A stretch of DNA of 5,848 nt from CALBMX01 sp047629095 (GCA_047629095.1 JBLHWM010000238.1:1-5848), one strand, 5' to 3'; counted from the stretch's first letter, positions 1 through 5,098 are shown. The notes: generated by a model from the letters alone, not told the origin. Translations and numbers: made by a program.

Positions 1-17
1 AACCCCGACAGGAATAC

Positions 18-158
18 ATGATGACTCTTGGACTTACCACGATCTGTTTTGCACTCCTAGCGGGCCTTTGGTTGGGCCAAACGGCGCTCTTCCTCCTGAG
101 TTACAAGGCGAGCACCAGGGCCGAGGTCGCTCAGTCGCCTCCGGGCGACCACTTGTAA
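18..158 (+). CDS. Small single-pass membrane protein, function unknown (possibly the 3' end of a longer gene)
   Basis: This 46-codon frame runs from ATG at 18 to TAA at 156-158. Residues about 4-28 are strongly hydrophobic (LGLTTICFALLAG, then LWLGQTALFLL), followed by a short basic then polar tail ending PPGDHL, so one membrane helix with a short exposed tail is likely. AGGA at 10-13 lies 4 nt before the first ATG and 7 nt before the second (21), so the second ATG may be the real start, giving 45 aa. No stop codon occurs in this frame between the window edge and 18, so a longer protein entering from outside cannot be excluded. The strong terminator 12 bp after the stop supports a real gene 3' end here. 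I do not recognise the family. Confidence 0.5.
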   Translation: MMTLGLTTICFALLAGLWLGQTALFLLSYKASTRAEVAQSPPGDHL

Positions 159-170
159 AGGGTCTCGGAC

Positions 171-205
171 AGGCCTCCCCGATTTCGGTCGGGGAGGCTT
201 TTTTT
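171..205 (+). terminator. Rho-independent terminator of the small membrane ORF
   Basis: A perfect 10-bp GC-rich stem, GCCTCCCCGA (173-182) with TCGGGGAGGC (189-198), encloses the 6-nt loop TTTCGG and is followed directly by seven T residues (199-205). A G-T and an A-T pair extend the base to 171. It starts 12 bp after the upstream TAA and is a textbook intrinsic terminator for + strand transcription. Confidence 0.93.
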
Positions 206-247
206 CTAGACTGAGCGTGGAGAGAGGCCCGGCCACCACGCGCTCAC

Positions 248-299
248 GGTGCCGCACTTACGGTGCCGCACTTACGGTGCCGCACTTACGGTGCCGCAC
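248..299. repeat. 14-bp tandem repeat, about 3.7 copies
   Basis: The unit GGTGCCGCACTTAC starts at 248, 262 and 276, with a final partial GGTGCCGCAC at 290-299. The three full units and the partial one are identical. The base before the array reads CTCAC rather than CTTAC, marking the left edge. This is the most regular part of the upstream array and probably arose by slippage. Confidence 0.9.
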
Positions 300-324
300 A
301 CCAACCCGCACTTACTGCCGCGCT

Positions 325-499
325 TACCGCTTACGGTGCCGCACACCAACCGGCACTCGCCCCACAAGAAGTGCCGCACCAACCGCTACCAGCCCGCGCA
401 CGCGCATACCAACCTACCGCTTACGGTGCCGCACACCAACCGGTACTCGCCCCACAAGAAGTGCCGCACCAACCGCTACCAGCCCGCGCACGCGCATAC
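325..499. repeat. 85-bp unit duplicated in tandem at a 90-bp period
   Basis: Positions 325-409 and 415-499 are the same 85-bp sequence with one mismatch (C at 354, T at 444), separated by 5 bp. Each unit contains two GTGCCGCAC motifs, the second preceded by ACAAGAA, and ends in an alternating purine-pyrimidine run rich in GCGC and CACG. The near identity implies a recent duplication or strong homogenisation. Confidence 0.92.
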
Positions 500-543
500 A
501 GCGCACGCGCGCTTACAGTGCCGCACACCAACCGGCGCGCTTC

Positions 544-560
544 CGCAAAAAAGTACCGCA
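544..560. repeat. Left inverted repeat of the RAYT unit
   Basis: CGCAAAAAAGTACCGCA pairs with the right repeat at 1635-1649 with only an A-run length difference. It resembles the array segments around 363-378 and 453-468, which read CACAAGAAGTGCCGCA, so the left end looks like the last, most diverged unit of the upstream array. Confidence 0.65.
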
Positions 561-603
561 GTAATCGCAACCAAACCGGGTTCAAGGTAGTCCTCTTAGT
601 CCA

Positions 604-1620
604 ATGGCACGACGACCTCGAGCGGACACCCCTGGGAGCTGGCACCACGTGATGAACCGTGCGATCGCCAAGCGACCGTACTTTGAATCTCGCTCGGACA
701 AGCGCTATTTTTTAGCCCGGCTTGCTTCCGAGGTGCGTGCAGGCCGAATCGAGGTACACGCGTTTTCCTTGATGACTACGCACTTTCACCTGCTGGTGCG
801 CAGCCCGATCGGCGAACTGTCCGAAGCGATGCGGCGCATCCAATGCGCCTACTCGCGTCACTTCAATCGCCGCCGTGGTCGCGACGGGCCGCTCATTCGC
901 GCCAGGTTCTTCTCGAAGCTCGTCGACACGGATTCTTATCGCAGGACGGTCGTGCGCTACATCGACGCCAACGCCGTTCGAGCGGGTATCGTTGGGGTTT
1001 CAGCGGAGCACGAGTTTGGAAGCGCTAGGGATTACCTCAAAGGTCCTCCGCCCATTTGGCTGTCGTCGGATTGGGTCGTGCAGCGCGCCCTCGAGCTATC
1101 GGGATCTGCCGAGTTCAACACGTCGGCCTACCTCGCCACCTTTGGACCGCGCGATGGCGAAGACCTCGATGCCCTATGCCAACTGATCGAGTTGCGCATG
1201 GCTTCGAACCGTAAGCTCGACCCTCTAGATGATCTCGTCGGAAAGACGCCACGTCAGGTTCGTCGATGGATGGTACGCAAGGCGCGCCTCGCCGATGGAA
1301 TGAGGATTGGGCTCCCCGTGTGCGGGCCGCCAGCCCTTTGCCGAGCCCTCAAGCAGCACCTAGACGAGAAGGGCGAGTGGCTTGTGGAGCACGATTCCCG
1401 CACGTGGAGGGGCTCACAAATCGCCCAGTCTGGCCTTCTTAGAGACCTCTGCAGTCTCCCGCTCGCGCAGGTCGCGAGCATGGGCCAAATCACCGCTTGG
1501 AGGGCGACCAGGCAAGTTGAGCTGCACCGAGTCTCGGTCGCGGAGGGTGGTGACTATGCCGCGACAGTGTCCGAGATCGCGCACAATGCACTTGCGAAGA
1601 CAATCCCCATAAGAGGCTAG
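604..1620 (+). CDS. REP-associated tyrosine transposase (RAYT; Transposase_17, Y1 HUH family) with a C-terminal extension
   Basis: 338 aa. RAYTs are Y1 HUH single-strand endonucleases related to IS200/IS605 TnpA that cut and rejoin short REP-type palindromes. The N-terminal half fits the family: HHVMNRA (14-20), the metal-binding HUH motif H60-F-H62 in LMTTHFHLLV, YSRHFNRRRGRDG (83-95), and Y119 in RYIDANAVRAG, which aligns with Tyr115 of E. coli TnpA-REP as I recall it. Two departures from the usual consensus are TTHFH where MPNH is typical and NAV where NPV is typical. Residues about 150-338 form an extension; its end (about 279-332) resembles the helical DNA-binding tail seen on many longer RAYTs, though I cannot confirm this. 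The ATG at 604 lacks a good ribosome site (AAGG ends 16 nt upstream), but the next in-frame start, GTG at 649-651, would remove the conserved HHVMNR. The frame is intact, so the enzyme may be functional. Confidence 0.9.
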   Translation: MARRPRADTPGSWHHVMNRAIAKRPYFESRSDKRYFLARLASEVRAGRIEVHAFSLMTTHFHLLVRSPIGELSEAMRRIQCAYSRHFNRRRGRDGPLIRARFFSKLVDTDSYRRTVVRYIDANAVRAGIVGVSAEHEFGSARDYLKGPPPIWLSSDWVVQRALELSGSAEFNTSAYLATFGPRDGEDLDALCQLIELRMASNRKLDPLDDLVGKTPRQVRRWMVRKARLADGMRIGLPVCGPPALCRALKQHLDEKGEWLVEHDSRTWRGSQIAQSGLLRDLCSLPLAQVASMGQITAWRATRQVELHRVSVAEGGDYAATVSEIAHNALAKTIPIRG

Positions 1621-1634
1621 CTGGGGCAGAATGG

Positions 1635-1649
1635 TGCGGTACTTTTGCG
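1635..1649. repeat. Right inverted repeat of the RAYT unit
   Basis: TGCGGTACTTTTGCG, 14 bp after the RAYT stop, is the reverse complement of the sequence at 544-560 apart from two missing bases in the A/T run. It includes GTGCGGTAC (1634-1642), one base away from the reverse complement of the array motif GTGCCGCAC. Confidence 0.65.
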
Positions 1650-1678
1650 AGTGAGAACTGCGGGTGGTGTGCGACTCG

Positions 1679-1730
1679 GTAGCTGCGATGAGGATTGGCG
1701 GTTGGGGCCGCCCATCCTCATCGCGGCTGC
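1679..1730. terminator. Long hairpin between convergent genes, possible bidirectional terminator or mRNA 3' stabiliser
   Basis: GCGATGAGGAT (1685-1695) pairs perfectly with ATCCTCATCGC (1714-1724). After one mismatch, GGCGG (1697-1701) pairs with CCGCC (1708-1712) around the loop TTGGGG. The base extends outward to 1679/1730 through A-T, G-C and two G-T pairs, giving arms of about 23 positions. It begins 4 bp beyond the M56 stop codon and 58 bp beyond the RAYT stop. Neither side carries a T tract, so intrinsic termination is uncertain; a 3' stability hairpin or a palindromic element is also possible. The structure itself is certain. Confidence 0.5.
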
Positions 1731-1734
1731 GGGT

Positions 1735-3495
1735 TCACTTGCCCGGGCTGACTAGCTTGCGGATGGCAGCGAGCTTTTTGTCGGCTTCCGCGCGGGTTAT
1801 CTCGCCCGCTTTGACGAGGGCCTCGATCTTTTTGGCAGCCTCGGTGTACTGCTGCTTGGTGATTGCCTTGAATGCCTTGTCTAGGGCCTCGCACTTCTTC
1901 TCGGCCTCTTCTTCGGTTAGCTTGCCAGCCTTGACCGCGGCCTTGATCTGCTCAGTGAGTTTCTTGTACTCCAGCTTGGACATAGGGGCGTCTTTGGCAT
2001 GGGACTTCTTGAAGCCGGATAGGCGATCGTCGGCTTGTTCGCGGGTGATCTTGCCGGACTTGACCTGCTCGTCGAGCTCGGCTGATACGCGATCGTATTC
2101 CGCCTTGGGATCACGATCGCTTTCCTTGCCGAGGGTCCTCCGGAAAGCCATAAGGCGATCGTCGGCTTGTTCGCGGGTGATCTTGCCGGACTTGACCAGC
2201 TCGCCGAGCTCGGATGACACGCGATCGTATTCCGCCTTGGCGTCGCGCGCACTTCCAGTGCGCTCGCCTTCGCCACGCTTGCCTTCGTCGCCATCGGAGA
2301 CTCGACCGCGCAGTGCAATCGTCAGCTTCTCGGCTGCCCCTTTCGACAGCTCTCCCTCGCGGACGCGCTGGCCAATTCGCTCCACTGCCTTCTTGTAGGT
2401 CTCCACGGTGATTCGCTCGCCATCCTGTGCTGCGAATAACGTCTCGGGGCCGACTGGCTCGCTGCCTTGGGAGAAGCTCAACTGGGCAAAACCCATGGTG
2501 AGCAGCAGGGCTGTTGTAGCCCCGAAACCGAGTGCACGGCTGGCAGTGATTGTGGACTGCTTGGAAGCTTGGTCCCGTTGAAGAATTCTTTGGATGCGTT
2601 GCATGAGGGGGCCTCCTTGGGCTCCGAGTGATAGTTGATTTTGCCGGACGGTTTCCAGCGCGAAAAGTGCTTCGGCGAGTGATCGCCGATCGCTGCCCGT
2701 ATGGATGGCGGAATCGTCGCAGCAGAACTCGCGCTCTTGGCGGATTTGTTTAGAGAGCCACCATACGGCGGGGTGAAAGAACAAGAGGATTTCGACCGCC
2801 GCCTGGACTAGATTCACAAGGTGATCGTAGCGCCGAATATGAGCGAGCTCGTGGCGCAAGACCAGTCGTATTTGCTCTGTTGGCAGGGTCGTGAAGAGAG
2901 AGGCGGGGACGATGACCACGGGGGATAGCCACCCGACAACCATGGGTCCATAGGACTTGGACGATTCGTCCATTAGCTCTAGTAAGCGGACCCTATTGGG
3001 CAAACCGTACTCAAGTTTGAGACTTTCGAACCAAATGTTCCACGCAGTGGAGACGACGGGGGTAGCCCTGCGCCGAAGGTGCCGAAGGAACGACCAGTCA
3101 CGAAGTGTTCGCAACAACATGCCAAGGGATCCGAGGAACCAAACCAACGCCGTGAAATTGGCGATTCCCCCCAGGCTATCCACAGGCTCGAAGTGCTGGC
3201 CAGGGTAGACCAAGAGCGCGGAAGCTGCACTCGCAGAGCCCTGAAAGTCAGCGCTGGCGTTGAGCCCATGCAGCACCACAAGGTCGCTGATAAAGACGAG
3301 TAGCATCGTCAAAAGAAAGCCGCACCCAACGCTGTATCGCAGGGAGGGCCGAGTCGCGGGAATGAACTTGAGGGTGACGGCTGCGAATAGACCAAGCAGC
3401 AGTCCCTGCCAGAGGAAGTGCAAAACCCCCATGCCCAACACCAGCCAAAGCGCGCTGTCCATCTGCCCTCCAAACCAAGAGTAGATCTCGCCCAT
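1735..3495 (-). CDS. M56 (BlaR1/MecR1-type) membrane zinc metallopeptidase with C-terminal helical repeats
   Basis: 586 aa. M56 proteins are polytopic membrane peptidases that relay an external signal to a BlaI-type repressor. Visible here are hydrophobic segments at about 13-41, 55-77 and 113-131, the GPMVVGWLSPVVIVP motif (183-197), the zinc site H215-E-L-A-H219, FFHPAVWWLSKQIRQERE (239-256) with the downstream acidic ligand region EREFCCDD (254-261), and a further membrane helix at about 321-341. The BlaR1 penicillin-binding sensor, with its SxxK and KTG motifs, is absent. Instead residues 360-586, presumably outside the membrane, hold five repeats with the pattern Y..v...i...V..GkiT..qA...l, starting at Y367, Y423, Y467, Y510 and Y550. 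The ATG lies 3 bp after the BlaI-type stop, with AGGG 7 nt upstream inside that gene, so coupled translation is likely. A start at M12 is possible. The ligand is unknown. Confidence 0.9.
   Translation of the reverse strand: MGEIYSWFGGQMDSALWLVLGMGVLHFLWQGLLLGLFAAVTLKFIPATRPSLRYSVGCGFLLTMLLVFISDLVVLHGLNASADFQGSASAASALLVYPGQHFEPVDSLGGIANFTALVWFLGSLGMLLRTLRDWSFLRHLRRRATPVVSTAWNIWFESLKLEYGLPNRVRLLELMDESSKSYGPMVVGWLSPVVIVPASLFTTLPTEQIRLVLRHELAHIRRYDHLVNLVQAAVEILLFFHPAVWWLSKQIRQEREFCCDDSAIHTGSDRRSLAEALFALETVRQNQLSLGAQGGPLMQRIQRILQRDQASKQSTITASRALGFGATTALLLTMGFAQLSFSQGSEPVGPETLFAAQDGERITVETYKKAVERIGQRVREGELSKGAAEKLTIALRGRVSDGDEGKRGEGERTGSARDAKAEYDRVSSELGELVKSGKITREQADDRLMAFRRTLGKESDRDPKAEYDRVSAELDEQVKSGKITREQADDRLSGFKKSHAKDAPMSKLEYKKLTEQIKAAVKAGKLTEEEAEKKCEALDKAFKAITKQQYTEAAKKIEALVKAGEITRAEADKKLAAIRKLVSPGK
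2021..2240 (-). repeat. Intragenic DNA repeat encoding two of the M56 C-terminal repeats
   Basis: Positions 2021-2108 and 2153-2240 match at 84 of 88 bases, at a period of 132 bp (44 codons, in frame). They encode the near-identical repeats beginning at Y423 and Y467, including the shared block VKSGKITREQADDRL. The remaining repeats are recognisable only at protein level, so this pair is the youngest duplication. Confidence 0.88.
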
Positions 3496-3498
3496 GGC

Positions 3499-3891
3499 TT
3501 AGCCCTGCTCCGCTTCGAGATTGTCCAAGAGGCTGCGGATCTGCTTCAGCTCTTCCGGAGACGTCTTACCCAGGGAGAGGGCTTGGAGCGTGAGCACTCC
3601 CGGTGAGCCACCGAAGGCGCGCTGGACCAGGTCACCCAACATCGAGCGCTGGGTTTCGTCCTGGGAAAACGCGGGCCAAAAGACCTGCGGGCGGACCTCA
3701 GTATTGCGCTCGAGGATGCCCTTCGCCGTCATGATCTGCATCAACTTGAGCACCGTGGTCTGCCCGATGGTCTCCACCCGCGAGAGGAACTCAAAGACCC
3801 CGCGGACGGTGAGGGGCCCACTCTCCCAGAGCACACTGAGGATCTTCATCTCGGCATCGGTGGGGTTGCGGAGTTGTTTTGGGTTCGCCAT
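3499..3891 (-). CDS. BlaI/MecI/CopY-family transcriptional repressor
   Basis: 130 aa from the ATG at 3889-3891. The Penicillinase_R winged helix-turn-helix spans about residues 8-75: NPTDAEMKILSVLW opens the fold, TTVLKLMQIMTAKGILER (45-62) is the recognition helix and following turn, and the wing runs to about 75. The C-terminal dimerisation region includes RAFGGSPGVLTLQAL and ends EELKQIRSLLDNLEAE, aligning well with staphylococcal BlaI from memory. The frame stays open to an ATG at 3990, but I reject that start: residues added there do not resemble the family and would overlap the operator dyads. No Shine-Dalgarno precedes the chosen ATG, so initiation may be leaderless or weak. It is co-transcribed with the M56 gene 3 bp downstream and should repress this operon. 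At the position matching the BlaI/MecI Asn-Phe cleavage site the sequence has Q103-A104. Confidence 0.9.
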   Translation of the reverse strand: MANPKQLRNPTDAEMKILSVLWESGPLTVRGVFEFLSRVETIGQTTVLKLMQIMTAKGILERNTEVRPQVFWPAFSQDETQRSMLGDLVQRAFGGSPGVLTLQALSLGKTSPEELKQIRSLLDNLEAEQG

Positions 3892-3904
3892 GGAGAGAGC
3901 ATAG

Positions 3905-3948
3905 ACGAAAGTCTTCGTCGAATTGACGAAGACCTTCGTAAACTTCGT
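3905..3948 (-). promoter_or_regulatory. Probable operator of the BlaI/M56 operon: two dyads plus a half-site
   Basis: Two inverted repeats of the form ACGAAR-N2-CTTCGT lie just upstream of the repressor start: ACGAAAGTCTTCGT (3905-3918, one mismatch between arms) and ACGAAGACCTTCGT (3926-3939, perfect). Their centres are 21 bp apart, two helical turns. A further half-site CTTCGT occurs at 3943-3948. They sit 14-57 nt before the start codon, the expected place for autoregulation by a dimeric BlaI-type repressor. No convincing -35/-10 pair can be assigned; TATGCT at 3898-3903 (minus strand) would imply a nearly leaderless mRNA. Confidence 0.68.
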
Positions 3949-3990
3949 CTCAGCGACTAAGAAGTGCCCCCTTATGCCTATAAACGACAT

Positions 3991-4068
3991 TTAGAGCAAT
4001 CCCACCAGCCTCGGATTAAGCCCGCCCTCACCGAGCTTGGGTGAGATCGCCACCTAAAAACGGTCCGC
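3991..4068. other. Intergenic stretch with a short hairpin, between the operator region and the element remnant
   Basis: No gene is visible. CTCACC (4027-4032) pairs with GGTGAG (4040-4045) around a 7-nt loop. There is no T tract in either direction, so I do not call it a terminator. Promoter elements for the BlaI/M56 operon may lie within or just below this stretch. Confidence 0.3.
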
Positions 4069-4158
4069 CTAGCTGCCCGCCCGAAAAACGGCCGACTCGG
4101 CTTTGCCCTCATCGGGCCCTGCAGTGCCGGTCGGGACCGAGCCGTACCCAGCGGCTAG
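4069..4158 (-). mobile_element. Diverged, shortened relative of the 166-bp palindromic element, reverse orientation
   Basis: Starting at CTAG 4069-4072, the sequence CTAGCTGCCCGCCCGAAAAA closely follows the reverse complement of the right end of the full copies (CTAGCAGCCCGCCCGAAAAA), and similarity continues weakly to about 4095. A plausible opposite end is CAGCGGCTAG, ending at 4158. The interior does not match the full copies, so this is either a deletion derivative or another family member with related ends. The far boundary is uncertain. Confidence 0.45.
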
Positions 4159-4212
4159 CAAGACGCTTCCACGGTCTCGCCCCACCCTCACGGTATGATC
4201 AAAGATGGCCGC

Positions 4213-4378
4213 CTAGCAGCCTGTTGAGAAACAGCCGTTTCCAGATTGGTCCTCACAGGTCGCCTTGCAAGGCGGCAGATGACCCGCGTAGTTGTAGCTA
4301 CTCGGGTGATTTGCCAACGCAGCAAGGCGGTCTGTGAGGGCCGAGATGGGATCGGGTGTTTTTCGGGCGGGCTGCTAG
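4213..4378 (+). mobile_element. MITE-like palindromic element, copy 1 (166 bp)
   Basis: It matches 5554-5719 at 160 of 166 positions with no gaps and in the same orientation. The ends are imperfect terminal inverted repeats beginning CTAGCAGCC on the left and, read inward from the right, CTAGCAGCCCGCCCGAAAAA. The interior is self-complementary: 4251-4268 pairs with 4322-4339 (16 of 18), 4274-4286 with 4303-4315 (11 of 13), and GTAG 4288-4291 with CTAC 4298-4301 around the loop TTGTAG, so the whole element can fold into one long hairpin. It contains the perfect 14-bp palindrome CGCCTTGCAAGGCG (4261-4274) and no gene. This fits a non-autonomous element moved by a transposase encoded elsewhere. 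Its right end CTAG overlaps the folE stop codon. Confidence 0.8.
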
Positions 4379-4944
4379 TGCGGGATCGTGCGCTGGATCA
4401 GGTTGTGGAACTCGCCGCGGGTGGCCAGGTCGCTGCGGAAGCAGCCGAGCACGGACGAGGTGGTCATCAGTGAGTTCTGCTTCTCTACGCCGCGCATCAT
4501 CATGCACAGGTGGCGCGCCTCGATCACGACGCCAACACCCTGGGCATCTACCGCATTCTGGATGTCCTCGGCGATGTCCGAGGTCAAGCGCTCTTGGATC
4601 TGTAGGCGCCGCGCGTGGAAATCCACGATGCGCGCGAGCTTGCTGAGGCCGAGCACCCGGTCCTTGGAGATGTAGCCGATGTGGATGCGGCCGAAGAAGG
4701 GCAGCATGTGATGCTCGCACAGGCTGTAGACCTCGATGTCACGGGCGATGATCATGTTGTTCGCCTCGGACTCGAAGACCGCGTCATTGATCAGCGTCTT
4801 GAGGTCCTGGCGATAACCTGAGGTCAGGAAGTCCATGGACTTCGCCACGCGCTCAGGGGTCTTGAGCAGCCCCTCGCGGGTAGGGTCCTCTCCGATCTCG
4901 CAGATCAGCTCGCGGATAAGCTCGGCAACACGTTCGGTATTCAT
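4375..4944 (-). CDS. folE: GTP cyclohydrolase I (FolE, type IA)
   Basis: 189 aa, EC 3.5.4.16. The cytosolic homo-oligomeric enzyme converts GTP to 7,8-dihydroneopterin triphosphate, the first step of tetrahydrofolate (and in some bacteria queuosine) synthesis. Diagnostic segments are EDPTREGLLKTPERVAKSM (19-37), the zinc and active-site block SLCEHHMLPFFGRIHIGY (74-91) with C76 and H79 as zinc ligands and H78 catalytic, GLSKLARIVDFHARRLQIQE (99-118), and EARHLCMMMRGVEK (142-155) with H145 and the third zinc ligand C147. STSSVLG is replaced by TTSSVLG (161-167), a conservative change. Length and ends are normal for the bacterial enzyme. The ATG is preceded by only a weak CGGA ribosome site. 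The TAG stop (4375-4377) lies inside the terminal CTAG of a MITE-like element. The gene is 154 bp downstream of the small membrane protein gene on the same strand, with no visible functional link. Confidence 0.97.
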   Translation of the reverse strand: MNTERVAELIRELICEIGEDPTREGLLKTPERVAKSMDFLTSGYRQDLKTLINDAVFESEANNMIIARDIEVYSLCEHHMLPFFGRIHIGYISKDRVLGLSKLARIVDFHARRLQIQERLTSDIAEDIQNAVDAQGVGVVIEARHLCMMMRGVEKQNSLMTTSSVLGCFRSDLATRGEFHNLIQRTIPH

Positions 4945-5098
4945 TCCGGGATGCTAAGCACGGAACCTAATCCCGCTAGAGCTTGCCCGCCAAAAATGTA
5001 CAGCTTCCCCCCCATTCCATACCGCAGAGGCTCAGAACGCGCATCAAGGGGCTGAGATGTGTCCGCCCCTGGATCCAAGGCCAACGTCTCAGATCCCG

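Larger units (their letters stand above)
241..560. repeat. RAYT-upstream array of GTGCCGCAC motifs (non-coding)
   Basis: This stretch has no credible gene and is built from short repeats. The near-palindrome GTGCCGCAC (GTGC-C-GCAC) occurs exactly nine times, all in the same register, starting at 249, 263, 277, 291, 336, 371, 426, 461 and 518, with degenerate relatives near 316 and 553. Recurrent neighbours are CTTACG on the left and ACCAACCGG or CAACCGCTACC on the right. Several frames stay open across the array, but their translations are low-complexity repeats of Arg, Thr, Pro, His and Ala, as expected from repetitive GC-rich DNA. The array ends about 45 bp before the RAYT gene, and RAYT enzymes are known to act on short palindromes near their own genes, so a substrate or recognition role is inferred. 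Confidence 0.8.
544..1649 (+). mobile_element. Putative RAYT unit: transposase gene bracketed by inverted sequence
   Basis: CGCAAAAAAGTACCGCA (544-560) upstream of the RAYT gene and TGCGGTACTTTTGCG (1635-1649) downstream are reverse complements apart from the length of the A/T run (six against four). They lie 43 bp before the start codon and 14 bp after the stop codon, enclosing about 1.1 kb. RAYT genes are commonly bordered by REP-type sequences in inverted orientation, so I read these as the borders of the unit. Only one copy is in the window, so the boundaries remain inferred. Confidence 0.55.

Noticed and set aside
57..257. Minus-strand frame of 66 codons
   Set aside because: It runs antisense through the small membrane ORF, the terminator and the start of the array, and shows no protein-like pattern.
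241..560. CRISPR array
   Set aside because: Repeats are only 9-14 bp or one 85-bp duplication; there are no regular unique spacers and no cas genes.
217..652. Three overlapping plus-strand open frames across the repeat array, 113-129 codons
   Set aside because: Their translations are periodic low-complexity products of the DNA repeat in three frames. They have no domain character and overlap one another.
1664..2398. Plus-strand open frame of 244 codons rich in Ser, Ala and Leu
   Set aside because: It is the antisense shadow of the M56 repeat region, whose minus-strand frame has clear family motifs.
3892..3990. N-terminal extension of the BlaI-type repressor to the ATG at 3990
   Set aside because: The added 33 residues do not resemble the family, and the coding would run through the operator dyads. 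The family-typical N-terminus begins at 3891.
4298..4720. Minus-strand frame of 140 codons overlapping folE
   Set aside because: It is an out-of-frame shadow of folE, which carries all catalytic and zinc residues in its own frame.
4976..5005. Possible further element end near CTAGAGCTTGCCCGCCAAAA upstream of folE
   Set aside because: The resemblance to the element end needs a gap and several mismatches, and no partner end is visible.
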